A stretch of 64,000 bases of DNA. Source: Corynebacterium sp. GTDB taxonomy: Bacteria > Actinomycetota > Actinomycetes > Mycobacteriales > Mycobacteriaceae. The stretch is from NCBI RefSeq assembly GCF_030532325.1, contig NZ_JAUNLS010000009.1:1-64000 (forward strand), in the 5' to 3' direction. The translations under genes were made by a program, and so were the position numbers. The notes under the pieces were generated by a model. The model did not search any database, was not told the origin of the DNA, and saw only the letters and a list, made by a program, of their open reading frames with translations. Shown one piece after another: positions 1 to 9,076 of the stretch (the stretch's first letter is position 1; each line of letters begins with the position of its first letter).

Positions 1-172
1 TCGTGTATCTGGTCGGCCCGAAGTAGACCTGAGCTAAATGCACCAACTCTTCGGCTTCGCGCTTACTGCAGCCGGCCTCCTCCAACTGGGCGGCCGATAG
101 CCCGGCTGCGCCCTGGATGATGGCCATGCCCGCGGCCTGCGCGGCGAGATACGCCTCTAACTGTTCGTTCAT
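1..172 (-). CDS. Hypothetical protein, N-terminal fragment running off the left edge
   Basis: An open frame on the minus strand starts at an ATG (172-170) and runs out of the window; 57 residues are visible, beginning MNEQLEAYLAAQAAGMAI. The segment is helical and acidic, rich in Ala, Glu and Leu, with no signal peptide. I do not recognise the family. It reads away from the rlmB operon, with a 104-bp gap that holds the DnaA-box inverted repeat. The start is supported only by frame openness; no strong Shine-Dalgarno was seen. Confidence 0.55.
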   Translation of the reverse strand, partial: MNEQLEAYLAAQAAGMAIIQGAAGLSAAQLEEAGCSKREAEELVHLAQVYFGPTRYT

Positions 173-235
173 GACCCCGAGGCTAAAGACAGCCGTCAAG
201 CACGCACCAGAGAAAAATCTGCGCGAGAGGCAAAA

Positions 236-273
236 CTGTGGATAACTCACGCGATGTGCGGAGTTATCCACAG
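236..273 (-). terminator. Perfect 13-bp inverted repeat made of two DnaA boxes; probable terminator of the rlmB operon
   Basis: CTGTGGATAACTC (236-248) and GAGTTATCCACAG (261-273) are exact inverted copies separated by 12 nt. Each contains a consensus DnaA box TTATCCACA. The repeat lies 3 bp beyond the rlmB stop codon. On the minus strand the stem is followed by TTTTGCC, so it may be an intrinsic terminator. The stem is AT-richer than usual for this genome, and two perfect DnaA boxes are unlikely by chance, so a DnaA-binding role is the alternative. Confidence 0.6.
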
Positions 274-276
274 GGG

Positions 277-1227
277 CTAGTCGGCGGCCGCGCGCCGCTG
301 CCGCGCGAACTCCGAGAGCACCGCGCCCGCCGCGACGGAGGCGTTGAGGGACTCCACCCACGGGGTCATCGGGATCGACATGATGACATCGCAGTTCTCC
401 CGCACCAGGCGGGAAATCCCCTTGCCCTCGGAACCGATGACGATGACCACCGGGTCCGTACCGCCCTGGTAGGAATCCAGGGTGTGCTCCCCACCGGCGT
501 CCAGGCCCACCACCTGGTAGCCCGCCTTCTGAAACTCCTGCACGGTGCGCGTCACGTTGGTCACCCGGGCCACCGGCAGGCGCGCGGCCGTGCCCGCCGA
601 GGTACGCCAGGCCACCGCCGTCACCGAGGCCGAACGGCGCTCCGGAATGATCACGCCGTGGCCGCCAAAGGCCGCCACCGAGCGGATCACCGCGCCGAGG
701 TTGCGCGGGTCGGTGATGTTATCCAGCACCACGAACATGCCGGGCTCCTCCGACTCGCGCACGCGGTCCATCAGCTCGTGGACCTCCGCGTACTTGTAGG
801 GCGGAATCTGCAGCCCGATGCCCTGGTGCATGCCGTTGCCGGTCATGAGGTCCATCTCGTGGCGCGGGACCTCGAGGATGGGGATGTTGCGGGAGTTGGC
901 AATCGCCACGGCCTCCGAGAGGCGGTTATCGTTGCGGGTGCCCTGCACAATGTAGAGCGAGGTGGCCGGCACCTTGGCGTGCAGGCACTCCACCACGGGG
1001 TTGCGGCCCACGACCATCTCCGCGGTCTCCTTGACGTGGCGCCCGGAATCGCGGCGCTCGCGCAGCTTCTTCGCCTTGTGCTTGGCGTGGTAGATGCGGT
1101 CCTCCGCCTTAGGCGTGGGCCCCTTGCCCTGCAGGCCCTTGCGGATCTGCCCGCCGGAGCCCTTGGTGGCGCCCTTCTTGTTGCTCTTGCGCGGCCCTGC
1201 GCCGCCGCGCCCGTGAGTACGTGCCAT
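277..1227 (-). CDS. rlmB: 23S rRNA (guanosine-2'-O-)-methyltransferase, RlmB/TrmH family
   Basis: 316 residues. Predicted to transfer a methyl group from S-adenosylmethionine to a 2'-hydroxyl of guanosine in 23S rRNA. The first 65 residues are very basic (KSNKKGATKG, KHKAKKLRERR), the extension typical of actinobacterial members. A SpoU substrate-binding domain follows, then the knotted SPOUT domain with its three motifs: NITDPRNLGAVIRS, VIGSEGKGIS and IPMTPWVESLNASVA. It is the last gene of the minus-strand carD-ispD-ispF-cysS-rlmB cluster, 11 bp after cysS, with AAGGAAGAG before the ATG. The exact guanosine cannot be told from sequence. Confidence 0.92.
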   Translation of the reverse strand: MARTHGRGGAGPRKSNKKGATKGSGGQIRKGLQGKGPTPKAEDRIYHAKHKAKKLRERRDSGRHVKETAEMVVGRNPVVECLHAKVPATSLYIVQGTRNDNRLSEAVAIANSRNIPILEVPRHEMDLMTGNGMHQGIGLQIPPYKYAEVHELMDRVRESEEPGMFVVLDNITDPRNLGAVIRSVAAFGGHGVIIPERRSASVTAVAWRTSAGTAARLPVARVTNVTRTVQEFQKAGYQVVGLDAGGEHTLDSYQGGTDPVVIVIGSEGKGISRLVRENCDVIMSIPMTPWVESLNASVAAGAVLSEFARQRRAAAD

Positions 1228-1238
1228 GAAACTCTTCC

Positions 1239-2654
1239 TTAGTGCTTGTCCGCTAAGGACCAGGTAGGCCCGTCGGCGGTGTCGGTGATCGTGATGCCTG
1301 CGGCGGCGAGACGGTCACGGACGGCGTCCGCGGTGGCCCAGTCCTTCTCCGCGCGGGCGTGGGTGCGGCGTTCCAGCTCCGCCTGGACCAGTGCGTCCAG
1401 GGCTGCGTCCGCCATGCTTTCCGACGCCCCATCTTTCCACCCCTCATCCAAGGGATCAAAGCCCAGCACCGCGGCCATGGCGCGCACGGAGGAGGCGAGC
1501 TGGAGGGCGGTGGGGGCGTCGCCAAGCGAAAGTGCTTTGTTGCCCGCGCGGACGGTGTTGTGAATCTCCGCCAGCGCCTTGGGCACGGCGATGTCGTCGT
1601 TCATGGCCTCTTCGAAGGCGGACGTCCACTCGCCGATTTCGACGTCCTCGAACTTGGTGAGGAAGTCCTCGATGCGGCGGTAGCCCGCGGCGGCCTCGGT
1701 GAGTGCGGCCTCGGAGTACTCCAGCACCGAGCGGTAGTGCGCGGAGCCCAAGTAGTAGCGCAGCTCCACCGGGCGCACGAGCTCCAGCATGTTGTTAATG
1801 GAGAGCACGTTGCCCAGGGACTTCGACATCTTCTCCCCGGCCATGGTGACCCAGTGGTTGTGCATCCAGTAGTTGGCAAACTTGTCGCCCGCAGCGTGGG
1901 ACTGCGCCATCTCGTTCTCGTGGTGCGGGAACTGCAGGTCCAGCCCGCCGCAGTGGATGTCGAAGTTGGCGCCGAGGTAGTAGGTGGACATGGCCGAGCA
2001 CTCGAGATGCCAGCCGGGGCGCCCCCGGCCCCAAGGGGTGGGCCAGGAGGGCTCGCCAGGCTTGGCGGCCTTCCACAGGGCGAAGTCCTGGGGGCTGCGC
2101 TTGCCGCGCTTGAGGTCCTCGGGGTCCTCGCCCTGCTCCATCTCCTCGATGCGGTTGCCGGAGAGCGAGCCGTAGTCGGAGCCCTCGGCGGCGTTCCAGG
2201 CGGCCACGTCGAAGTAGACGGAGCCTTCGGCGGCGTAGGCAAAGTTGGCGTCGATAAGCCGCTGCATGTACTCGACCATCTGGGTGACAAAGCCCGTCGC
2301 GCGCGGCTCCACCGAGGGCGGCAGCACGCCGAGGGTGTTGTAGGCCTTGGTGAACTCGCGCTCGTAGGTGGAGACCCATTCCCACCAGGGGCGGCCGTTC
2401 TCGGCGGCCTTGGTGAGGATTTTATCGTCGATGTCGGTGACGTTGCGCACGAAGGCCACGTCCAGGCCCTGGGCCAGGAGCCAGCGGCGCAGGATGTCGA
2501 AGGCTACGCCGGAGCGCAGGTGTCCGATGTGGGGCTGGGCCTGCGGGGTGGCACCACACAGGTAGATGGACGCGTGTCCTTCCCGGACGGGCACGAACTC
2601 GCGCTGGGTACGGGTGGCGGTGTCAAAAATGCGTAAGCTACTCACCCGTCTCAT
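1239..2654 (-). CDS. cysS: Cysteinyl-tRNA synthetase
   Basis: 471 residues, class I aminoacyl-tRNA synthetase charging tRNA-Cys in the cytosol. Visible are the HIGH signature (PHIGHLRSG), the zinc-site segments [25 protein letters not shown], and the KMSKS loop ([10 protein letters not shown]), followed by the helical anticodon-binding domain. The frame is open well upstream, but the ATG at 2654 is chosen because it overlaps the ispF stop as ATGA, which implies translational coupling, and because homologues begin at [11 protein letters not shown] three codons later (2645) is an alternative start. Confidence 0.95.
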   Translation of the reverse strand: MRRVSSLRIFDTATRTQREFVPVREGHASIYLCGATPQAQPHIGHLRSGVAFDILRRWLLAQGLDVAFVRNVTDIDDKILTKAAENGRPWWEWVSTYEREFTKAYNTLGVLPPSVEPRATGFVTQMVEYMQRLIDANFAYAAEGSVYFDVAAWNAAEGSDYGSLSGNRIEEMEQGEDPEDLKRGKRSPQDFALWKAAKPGEPSWPTPWGRGRPGWHLECSAMSTYYLGANFDIHCGGLDLQFPHHENEMAQSHAAGDKFANYWMHNHWVTMAGEKMSKSLGNVLSINNMLELVRPVELRYYLGSAHYRSVLEYSEAALTEAAAGYRRIEDFLTKFEDVEIGEWTSAFEEAMNDDIAVPKALAEIHNTVRAGNKALSLGDAPTALQLASSVRAMAAVLGFDPLDEGWKDGASESMADAALDALVQAELERRTHARAEKDWATADAVRDRLAAAGITITDTADGPTWSLADKH

Positions 2655-3130
2655 TCTAAAGGACGCCACACCACCGCCGTGGCCACCGCCGCGCGGCCTT
2701 CCTTGCGCCCGGTAAAGCCCAGGTGATCGGTGGTGGTGGCGGAGACGGAGACCGGCGCACCGAGGATTTCGCTGAGCACCTTCTCTGCCTCCTCGCGGCG
2801 CGGGCCCATCTTGGGGCTCTGCCCCACCAGCTGGGCGGCGGCGTTGCCGATGACAAAGCCGTGGGATTCCAGTAGCTCGCGGCACTCGCGCAGCAGGCGC
2901 TCGCCGGAGACGTTGTCGTATTCCTTGCGGCCCACGCCGACGAAGGAGCCGAGGTCGCCGAGGTTGGAGGCGGAGAGGAGGGCGTCGACAAGAGCGTGGC
3001 TGACCACGTCCCCGTCGGAGTGGCCCTCGCAGCCGTCGACGTCCTCGAAGAGCAAGCCAGCGATCCAGCAGGGCTTGCCGGGCTCGATCTGGTGGGCGTC
3101 GGTGGCAATGCCTACGCGCGGGATGATCAT
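2651..3130 (-). CDS. ispF: 2-C-methyl-D-erythritol 2,4-cyclodiphosphate synthase
   Basis: 159 residues, normal length. Catalyses the cyclisation step of the methylerythritol phosphate pathway to isoprenoid precursors. The metal ligands are visible as DAHQ near residue 9 and GHSDGDV near residue 37, with the conserved [11 protein letters not shown] segment near the C-terminus. The ATG at 3130 is chosen by homology and lies 22 bp after ispD. The stop overlaps the cysS start by 4 bp. ispD and ispF are adjacent but separate genes here, not the fused IspDF of some bacteria. Confidence 0.95.
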   Translation of the reverse strand: MIIPRVGIATDAHQIEPGKPCWIAGLLFEDVDGCEGHSDGDVVSHALVDALLSASNLGDLGSFVGVGRKEYDNVSGERLLRECRELLESHGFVIGNAAAQLVGQSPKMGPRREEAEKVLSEILGAPVSVSATTTDHLGFTGRKEGRAAVATAVVWRPLE

Positions 3131-3152
3131 GGCGGGTTCCTTAGGGTCGAAC

Positions 3153-3911
3153 TTAGAGGTCAAGTGCGTTGTTATCGAGGATCGCGCTAGCCAGCGTGAG
3201 GTCGATGGGCGTGGTGATCTTGAAGGCGAGGGGATCCCCCTCCACGGTGCGCACGGGCACGCCGAACCATTCCATGAGGCTGGCGTCGTCGGTGGCGGTG
3301 AAGTCCTGCTGGCCAGAGAAGTAGGCCTGGTTGGCACGGGTGAGGGTGGCCAGGTCGAAGGCCTGCGGGGTTTGCACCGCGCGCAGCTGGGAGCGGTCCG
3401 GGGTGGAGACCACCACGCCGCCCTGGCTGGGAGATTTTGCGGCAGGGCGAACCACCTTGATGGTGTCCGCCACCGGCAGCACCGGGATGACGGCGGGCGC
3501 GCCCGCCAGCACGGCCTCGGCCACCCGCCGAATCATCGCAGGCGGGGTTAGCGCGCGGGCGGCGTCGTGAATGAGCACCACGGCATCGTCCACGCCCTGT
3601 GTGGCAGCGACCTGCAGCCCCGCCCACACAGAATCCGCGCGCTCGCCGCCACCGTGCACGAAGGTGATGGGCAGGCGGAGCTCGTCGAGGATGTCGCGGG
3701 CCAGGGCCTCCATCTCGGGGCTGACGGTGACCACGAGGCTATCGACAATCCCGGACTCTTCCATCGCGCGCGCGGAGCGCTCCAGCAGGGTGCGCCCGTG
3801 CAGGCCCACGTAGGCCTTGGGCACCTGCGCGCCTAGGCGCGTGCCCATCCCCGCGGCCGCGATGAGCGCGACGACGTGCTTTCTAGTCTTCGTCGTCGAA
3901 GGAGAGGTCAT
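3153..3911 (-). CDS. ispD: 2-C-methyl-D-erythritol 4-phosphate cytidylyltransferase
   Basis: 252 residues. Joins CTP and methylerythritol 4-phosphate in isoprenoid synthesis. The nucleotide-binding motif [10 protein letters not shown] and the following PKAY are at residues 18-33; DAARA, DTIK, QTPQAF and TDDAS are the other family signatures. The ATG at 3911 lies 29 bp inside the end of carD, and no clear Shine-Dalgarno precedes it, so its translation probably depends on ribosomes finishing carD. The carD-ispD-ispF order is conserved in mycobacteria and corynebacteria. Confidence 0.95.
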   Translation of the reverse strand: MTSPSTTKTRKHVVALIAAAGMGTRLGAQVPKAYVGLHGRTLLERSARAMEESGIVDSLVVTVSPEMEALARDILDELRLPITFVHGGGERADSVWAGLQVAATQGVDDAVVLIHDAARALTPPAMIRRVAEAVLAGAPAVIPVLPVADTIKVVRPAAKSPSQGGVVVSTPDRSQLRAVQTPQAFDLATLTRANQAYFSGQQDFTATDDASLMEWFGVPVRTVEGDPLAFKITTPIDLTLASAILDNNALDL

Positions 3912-4467
3912 CGAGATCGATGTCGTTGTCCACGTCGGTGGTCACGGACTTGTCATCCACCAGGCCGGCGGCGCGGTGGCGCTCAATGGTGGCGTCGATT
4001 TCTTCCATCATGGTGTCGGCCTTCTTCTCATCGACCGGCTTGGCCAGCGCCAGCTCGCCGACGAGGATCTGGCGGGCCTTGGCCAGCATGCGCTTCTCGC
4101 CGGCGGAGAGCCCGCGGTCCTGATCGCGGCGCCAGAGATCGCGCACGACCTCGGCCACCTTGTTGATGTCGCCGGAGGCCAGGCGCTCCTGGTTGGCCTT
4201 GTAGCGGCGGGACCAGTTGCCGGCCTCTTCAACGTCAACCTCACGCAGCACGGAGAAGACCTTTTCCAGGCCCTCCTTGCCCACGACGTCGCGCACGCCA
4301 ACCATCTCGACGTTCTTGGAGGGCACGCGGACGACGAGGTCAGACTGGTTAATCTGAAGCACCAAGTACTCCAGGGTCTCGCCACCCATCTCACGGTTTT
4401 CGATTGCCGTAATCTTGGCTGCACCGTGGTGCGGGTAGACGACGACCTCTCCGACCTTAAATTCCAT
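3883..4467 (-). CDS. carD: CarD family RNA polymerase-binding transcription regulator
   Basis: 194 residues. Starts [19 protein letters not shown], the Tudor-like RNA-polymerase-interacting domain that binds the beta subunit. It is followed by the helical DNA-binding domain with the [12 protein letters not shown] segment that contacts the upstream edge of the promoter bubble. CarD stabilises open complexes, notably at rRNA promoters. The C-terminus is an acidic tail ([11 protein letters not shown]). ATG 4467 is preceded by AAAGGAG. It heads the minus-strand operon and diverges from lpqE. Confidence 0.95.
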   Translation of the reverse strand: MEFKVGEVVVYPHHGAAKITAIENREMGGETLEYLVLQINQSDLVVRVPSKNVEMVGVRDVVGKEGLEKVFSVLREVDVEEAGNWSRRYKANQERLASGDINKVAEVVRDLWRRDQDRGLSAGEKRMLAKARQILVGELALAKPVDEKKADTMMEEIDATIERHRAAGLVDDKSVTTDVDNDIDLDDLSFDDED

Positions 4468-4514
4468 TGCCACTCCTTTGTGGATCCACTGGTGGGCGTA
4501 TATACAGGGGATCG

Positions 4515-4520
4515 ATTCTA
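4515..4520 (-). promoter_or_regulatory. Candidate -10 hexamer of the carD operon
   Basis: On the minus strand TAGAAT occurs 47 nt before the carD ATG, matching the sigma-A-like TANAAT consensus and giving a leader of roughly 40 nt that contains the AAAGGAG ribosome site. No convincing -35 is visible, as is common in corynebacteria. Confidence 0.4.
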
Positions 4521-4693
4521 GCATGGCGCGATCCGCGCAAAGCAGAGCCTCAGCCTGGCCGGGAAAGACTACCCCCGTACTACCCCGCCTGCTGTCCCAG
4601 GGGTTATCTGGAAACTGTGTACTTGCGCCCCAAAGGGACTAGGCTAAAGCGTTGATAAGCTTTGTGATCGCAATCTGATGGAGGACACTCAAA

Positions 4694-5281
4694 GTGCAGT
4701 CCCTGAAGTCCGCCGCCCGTCGCGGTGCCATTATGTCCGTTACCGCCCTCTCCGCGCTGGCGCTGGCTTCCTGCTCGGCAGGTCATGTAACCCAGACCTC
4801 GGACAAGGTTGCTGCGGTTGACGGCTCTTTTGCCAGCACCGAAGACGGCAAGGTGGCCGTCCGCGACGTCACCATTCAGGTCGAGCCGGACTCCGGCAAG
4901 ACCTCCCTGAAGTTCGCCGCAGTTAACTCCGGTTACGAGACCAGCGCTGTCACCCTGGATTCCGTCACTGTTGATGGCCAGGAGGTCGTCCTCACCGGCG
5001 CTACCCCGATTGCTCGTGATCAGTCCCTGGTGGCTGACTCCGCCGAGAACCTCGAGGCCATGCCGATGGACAAGAAGAACAAGAACGTCACCTACGTGAC
5101 CACCTCCCTGGAGAACCAGGACTTTGGCTACTCCGGCGCCCGCCCGGTGAAGTTCGAGTTCTCCAACGGCACCATCGAGTTCAACGCCCCGGTCTCCGCC
5201 ACCCCGCTGAAGTCCGGCCAGTTCAACCGTGACGCCACCTCCACCGAGGGCTACACCACTGAAAGCGCTCAGTCCCACTAA
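4694..5281 (+). CDS. lpqE: LpqE-like lipoprotein
   Basis: 195 residues, GTG start with GGAGGA 8 nt upstream. A basic n-region, a hydrophobic stretch and the lipobox LASC (Cys at about residue 27) mark a secreted, lipid-anchored protein. The mature part is beta-rich without enzymatic motifs. Its place between divergent carD and radA is exactly that of lpqE in Mycobacterium tuberculosis, which is the reason for the symbol; its biochemical role is not known to me. Confidence 0.8.
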   Translation: MQSLKSAARRGAIMSVTALSALALASCSAGHVTQTSDKVAAVDGSFASTEDGKVAVRDVTIQVEPDSGKTSLKFAAVNSGYETSAVTLDSVTVDGQEVVLTGATPIARDQSLVADSAENLEAMPMDKKNKNVTYVTTSLENQDFGYSGARPVKFEFSNGTIEFNAPVSATPLKSGQFNRDATSTEGYTTESAQSH

Positions 5282-5306
5282 GCCCCGCGCACCCGCACGC
5301 TTTTAT

Positions 5307-5349
5307 GCCCCCGCAGCAGCCAGCATCGGCGCTGTTCGGGGGCTCTTTT
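5307..5349 (+). terminator. Intrinsic terminator after lpqE
   Basis: GCCCCCG (5307-5313) pairs with CGGGGGC (5337-5343), with further pairing inside, followed by TCTTTTA. It sits between the lpqE stop and the radA promoter. Confidence 0.75.
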
Positions 5350-5373
5350 ACTGTCGATGTCCTGGCGGTGTCT

Positions 5374-5379
5374 TAGTCT
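5374..5379 (+). promoter_or_regulatory. -10 hexamer of radA, leaderless layout
   Basis: TAGTCT is followed by exactly 7 nt and then the radA ATG (5387), placing the transcription start at or next to the start codon. No Shine-Dalgarno is present. Confidence 0.5.
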
Positions 5380-5386
5380 TAGAGCC

Positions 5387-6763
5387 ATGGCTAAAAAGTC
5401 CCGTCCCGTCCACACCTGCTCCGAGTGCGGTTTTGTCTCCCCCAAGTGGCTCGGCCGCTGCCCCGAGTGCGGCTCGTGGGGCACGCTGCAGGAATCCGCG
5501 CCCGCGCCCACCGGCTCCGCCGCCCAGGCCGCGGTGAGCGGGCAACTGAGCAAGGGGCTGACCCCCACCAGCCCGGCGCAGCCCATCACCGCCGTGGCGG
5601 CCAGCGCCACCAGCAGCCTCACCACGGGCATCGGGGAGCTTGACCGAGTGCTGGGCCGCGGCATCGTGCCCGGCTCCGTGGTGCTCATGGCCGGGGAGCC
5701 GGGCGTGGGCAAGTCCACCCTGCTGCTGGAGGTGGCCTCCCGCTGGGCGCAGCTGGGGCGCACCGCGCTTTATGTGACCGCGGAGGAGTCCGCTGGCCAG
5801 GTCCGCGCCCGCGCGGAGCGCACCGGCGCGCTGCACGAGACCCTCTACCTAGCCGCGGAGTCCAACCTGGACGTGGTCTTCGGGCACGTCGAGCAGCTCA
5901 AGCCCAGCCTCATCATCGTGGACTCTGTGCAGACCATGCACGCCGCGGGCGTGGAGGGCGTGGCCGGCGGCGTGGCCCAGTCCCGGGCGGTGACCGCCGC
6001 GCTGACCACCCTGGCCAAGACCACGGGCATCCCGGTGCTGCTGGTGGGGCACGTGACCAAGGACGGCAACGTGGCAGGCCCCCGTGTACTGGAGCACCTG
6101 GTGGACGTGGTGCTCAACTTCGAGGGCGACCGCCAATCCTCCCTGCGCATGCTGCGCGGCATGAAGAATCGCTTCGGCGCCACCGATGAGGTGGGCTGCT
6201 TTGAGCAGACCTCTGCCGGTATCCGTGAGGTGGCGGATCCCTCCGGCCTCTTCCTCTCGCACCGCGGCAGCACCCCGGATGGCTCCGCGGTGACCGTGGC
6301 GATGGACGGCGTGCGCCCCATCCTGGCGGAGGTTCAAGCCCTCACGGTGGATCCGGTGGCCAAGAACCCGCGCCGCGTGGTCACGGGGCTGGATGCCAAC
6401 CGTGTGCCCATGGTGCTGGCCGTGTTGCAGGCCCGCGCGGGCCAGCGCACCAACGATAAAGACGCCTACGTGGCCACCGTCGGCGGCATGCGCATCGTGG
6501 AAACCGCCACCGATCTCGCCGTGGCGCTGGCCACGTGGTCCTCGCTGCACGAGAAACCGCTGCCGCCCAAGACGGTGGTCATCGGGGAGGTGGGCCTGGC
6601 AGGCGAGCTGCGCCGGGTGCCCAACCTGGACCGTCGGCTGGCGGAGGCCGCCCGCCTGGGGTATCGCCACGCCATCGTCCCCCGCGGCGAAGTCGAGGCA
6701 CCCGGCATCCGCGTGCAGCAGGTCTCCACGCTGGCAGAGGCCATTGCGGCGCTAGAGAGCTAG
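5387..6763 (+). CDS. radA: DNA repair protein RadA/Sms
   Basis: 458 residues. An ATPase that assists branch migration and processing of recombination intermediates. Order: a zinc finger with Cys 11, 14, 25 and 28; a RecA-like core with Walker A GEPGVGKST; the RadA-specific KNRFG motif (MKNRFGATDE); and a C-terminal Lon-protease-like domain without protease function. The ATG at 5387 is preferred over the upstream frame start because it fits the -10 box and the conserved MAKKSRPVHTC beginning. The stop is only 3 bp from the stop of the convergent next gene; disA, which often follows radA, is absent. Confidence 0.95.
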   Translation: MAKKSRPVHTCSECGFVSPKWLGRCPECGSWGTLQESAPAPTGSAAQAAVSGQLSKGLTPTSPAQPITAVAASATSSLTTGIGELDRVLGRGIVPGSVVLMAGEPGVGKSTLLLEVASRWAQLGRTALYVTAEESAGQVRARAERTGALHETLYLAAESNLDVVFGHVEQLKPSLIIVDSVQTMHAAGVEGVAGGVAQSRAVTAALTTLAKTTGIPVLLVGHVTKDGNVAGPRVLEHLVDVVLNFEGDRQSSLRMLRGMKNRFGATDEVGCFEQTSAGIREVADPSGLFLSHRGSTPDGSAVTVAMDGVRPILAEVQALTVDPVAKNPRRVVTGLDANRVPMVLAVLQARAGQRTNDKDAYVATVGGMRIVETATDLAVALATWSSLHEKPLPPKTVVIGEVGLAGELRRVPNLDRRLAEAARLGYRHAIVPRGEVEAPGIRVQQVSTLAEAIAALES

Positions 6764-6766
6764 GCG

Positions 6767-7489
6767 CTAGTAAAGGTTGAAGGGGGTGGCATCGGAGTAG
6801 TTCTCCCCGATCACCGTGTGCAGGAAGTAATGGCCGGGCTCGGCCGGGGCGCGGTCGGTGCACTGGCCCTCCGCGGAGCGCAGGCGGGACCAATCGGCTT
6901 GGAAGCGGCGGGTCTCACCGGACTTGAAGGTCAGCTCCCCGGTCTGCACCGAGGGGTAGCAATCGGTATCGGCCCAGATGCGCTCGTTGGAGCCCATCTT
7001 GTAGACCTCAAAGCGCAGCTTCTGCTCATCGAGGTTGATCTGGCAATCCGCCGCGGTGGGGTTGAAGGCCTCCATGTAGAAGGAGGGGAGGTCCCCGGGC
7101 TGGAAGCCGTCCTGGCTGGTGCTGGCGACGATCTCTAGATCGTTGACGTCACAGGTGGTACGCGCCGGATCGATAGCCTTGGAGGGCTCAGCGGGCGTGC
7201 TCTCCGATTCGGAGGCGGCGGCCTCAGAAGACGACTCCGCCGCCTGCGTGGTGGAGGACTCGGCAGCCGTAGACGTCGTGGGCTGCGCGGAGGAGCTGGT
7301 CGGCGCGGCGGCCTGGGTGGAGGTCTCCGCGGCGGTCGGCGCGGCCTTTTCCTCCTTGCCACCGAAAAGCGCCACGGCCGCCACGATGAGCACTACAACG
7401 AGCACCAGCAGGGCCGCCAGCGCCGCCACGCGGCGGCGCACGTAGATTTCCTGCGGCAGCTTTTTGGGGTGTCGTTGCGGTTCAGTCAC
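6767..7489 (-). CDS. Membrane-anchored protein with Ser/Thr/Ala-rich linker (Rv3587c-like position)
   Basis: About 240 residues from a GTG at 7489; the frame is open to an ATG at 7528, but no ribosome site precedes that. One transmembrane segment (AALAALLVLVVVLIVAAVALF, near residues 20-40) is followed by roughly 80 residues of low-complexity Ser/Thr/Ala/Glu and a C-terminal extracellular domain with four cysteines that could form two disulphides. The location between radA and the carbonic anhydrase gene matches the conserved membrane protein of mycobacteria. Function unknown. Confidence 0.8.
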   Translation of the reverse strand: MTEPQRHPKKLPQEIYVRRRVAALAALLVLVVVLIVAAVALFGGKEEKAAPTAAETSTQAAAPTSSSAQPTTSTAAESSTTQAAESSSEAAASESESTPAEPSKAIDPARTTCDVNDLEIVASTSQDGFQPGDLPSFYMEAFNPTAADCQINLDEQKLRFEVYKMGSNERIWADTDCYPSVQTGELTFKSGETRRFQADWSRLRSAEGQCTDRAPAEPGHYFLHTVIGENYSDATPFNLY

Positions 7490-7550
7490 GCCCTTTAGTT
7501 TACGGGTGGCGCAGTGCATGGCCCGCACACACCGCGCCCGCGTGTCAAAA

Positions 7551-8177
7551 CTAGCTCACGCCGTGCAGCACCACGGTCTCCACCGCGGAATCCTCCAGGC
7601 GGTAGCGCAGGCCCACGACGCCGAGCGTGCCGGCGTCGAGAAGCCTGCGCGCGGCCGGGACACCGTCGATGATCTGGGAGACCGTCTGCTTGGTGTTCTC
7701 GCGCTCGAACTCCTCGCGGGAATCACGCCCGTCGCGGCGGGCGGCCAGCGCAGACACCGCGACCTGCTCGATGATCGGGCGCTGCAGGCCCGTGGGCAGG
7801 CCCATCTTCTCATCCAGGAAGTCCGCCGCCGCGCCCACCGCGCCGCAGCTCTGGTGACCCATGACCACCAGGAGGTTGGCGCTGAGGTTTTCCAGGGCGT
7901 AGTCCAGGGAGGCCATGACCGCCTGGTCCAGGATATGGCCGGCGGTGCGGATGACAAAGGCATCACCAAAGCCGATGTTAAAGACGTGCTCGATGGGCGC
8001 ACGGGAATCGGAGCAGGCCAGCACGATCACGCGCGGGTTCTGGCCCTTGGTCAGTGCGGCGCGCTGGCGCGCGTCCTGGTTGATAGAGAGAGGATTGCCG
8101 CTGACCAGGCGCTGGTTGCCCTCCTGGAGGGCCTCCCACACCTTCTGCGGATTTTGAGGTACATCACTAAGAGGCAT
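7551..8177 (-). CDS. Beta-carbonic anhydrase
   Basis: 208 residues, cytosolic. Interconverts CO2 and bicarbonate for carboxylases. The zinc ligands are visible as CSDSR (Cys, with the Asp-Arg dyad) and GHQSCGA (His and Cys). Its position between the membrane protein and divergent mutY matches canB of mycobacteria. The start is taken as ATG 8177 (MPLSDVPQ); an in-frame ATG at 8189 is possible. Only 42 bp separate it from mutY, so the two promoters must overlap. Confidence 0.93.
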   Translation of the reverse strand: MPLSDVPQNPQKVWEALQEGNQRLVSGNPLSINQDARQRAALTKGQNPRVIVLACSDSRAPIEHVFNIGFGDAFVIRTAGHILDQAVMASLDYALENLSANLLVVMGHQSCGAVGAAADFLDEKMGLPTGLQRPIIEQVAVSALAARRDGRDSREEFERENTKQTVSQIIDGVPAARRLLDAGTLGVVGLRYRLEDSAVETVVLHGVS

Positions 8178-8219
8178 AATGCCCAGCATAGTCCCCGTAC
8201 CCGTAGACTCTTTACACCG

Positions 8220-8984
8220 ATGGATACCCGCGCAATACTTGATTGGTTCGATGGCGCCGAGCGCCCCCTGCCCTGGCGGCGCCCCGGCACAAGCGCGTGG
8301 GGCGTGCTGCTCAGCGAGGTGATGAGCCAGCAGACCCCGGTCGCGCGCGTGGCCCCGGTATGGGAGGAATGGATGCACCGCTGGCCCACGCCCGCGGAGT
8401 TTGCGGCCGCCTCCCGCGCCGAGGTGCTGCGCGCCTGGGGCAAGCTGGGCTACCCGCGCCGCGCGCTGCGCCTGTGGGAGTGCGCGCGGGTCATTGGTGA
8501 GGGGCCGGTGCCGGAGGACGTCGACAAGCTGCTGGCCCTGCCCGGCGTTGGGGAGTACACCGCCCGCGCGGTGGCGTGTTTCCACTACGGGCACAACGTG
8601 CCGGTGGTCGATACCAACGTGCGCCGAGTGGTGGCCCGCGCCGAGCACGGCAACTTTCTTGCGCCCCAGCCCTCCAAGCGGGAGCTCGCCGAGGTCGAAG
8701 CCCTGCTGCCCGCGGAGAATGGGCCGCGTTTTTCCGCCGCCCTCATGGAGCTCGGGGCGCTGGTGTGCACCGCGAAGAATCCGGACTGTGCGGCCTGCCC
8801 CATCAAGGAATCCTGCGCGTGGCAGCTGGCCGGCTGCCCGGAGCCCAGCGAGGAGGAAGCTACCCGCGCGCGCAAGCGAGTGCAGAAGTTCGTGGGCACT
8901 GACCGGCAGGTGCGTGGCTTGCTTCTCGACGTCCTCCGCGGCACCGAGCACCCCGTGCCGCAGTCCGCCCTCGACGCGGTGTGA
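8220..8984 (+). CDS. mutY: A/G-specific adenine glycosylase MutY, shortened by an in-frame TGA
   Basis: Removes adenine mispaired with 8-oxoguanine. Visible are the catalytic Glu in LLSEVMSQQT, the helix-hairpin-helix LPGVGEYTARAV, the catalytic Asp in VVDTNVRR, and the iron-sulphur ligands C-X6-C-X2-C-X5-C (CTAKNPDCAACPIKESC). The frame stops at TGA 8982-8984 after 254 residues. Reading on in the same frame gives 31 further codons of plausible sequence (EDAAQRSRALASLLEDGLVE...) to TAG 9080. A TGG-to-TGA change would explain this. The catalytic and cluster domains are intact, so the product may still work; otherwise it is a recent pseudogene or a sequence error. Confidence 0.85.
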   Translation: MDTRAILDWFDGAERPLPWRRPGTSAWGVLLSEVMSQQTPVARVAPVWEEWMHRWPTPAEFAAASRAEVLRAWGKLGYPRRALRLWECARVIGEGPVPEDVDKLLALPGVGEYTARAVACFHYGHNVPVVDTNVRRVVARAEHGNFLAPQPSKRELAEVEALLPAENGPRFSAALMELGALVCTAKNPDCAACPIKESCAWQLAGCPEPSEEEATRARKRVQKFVGTDRQVRGLLLDVLRGTEHPVPQSALDAV

Positions 8985-9076
8985 GAGGACGCCGCGCAGC
9001 GCTCCCGGGCGCTGGCCTCGCTGCTTGAGGACGGCCTCGTGGAACAAAACTCCGCCGGCCTGTTCCACCTTCCCCA

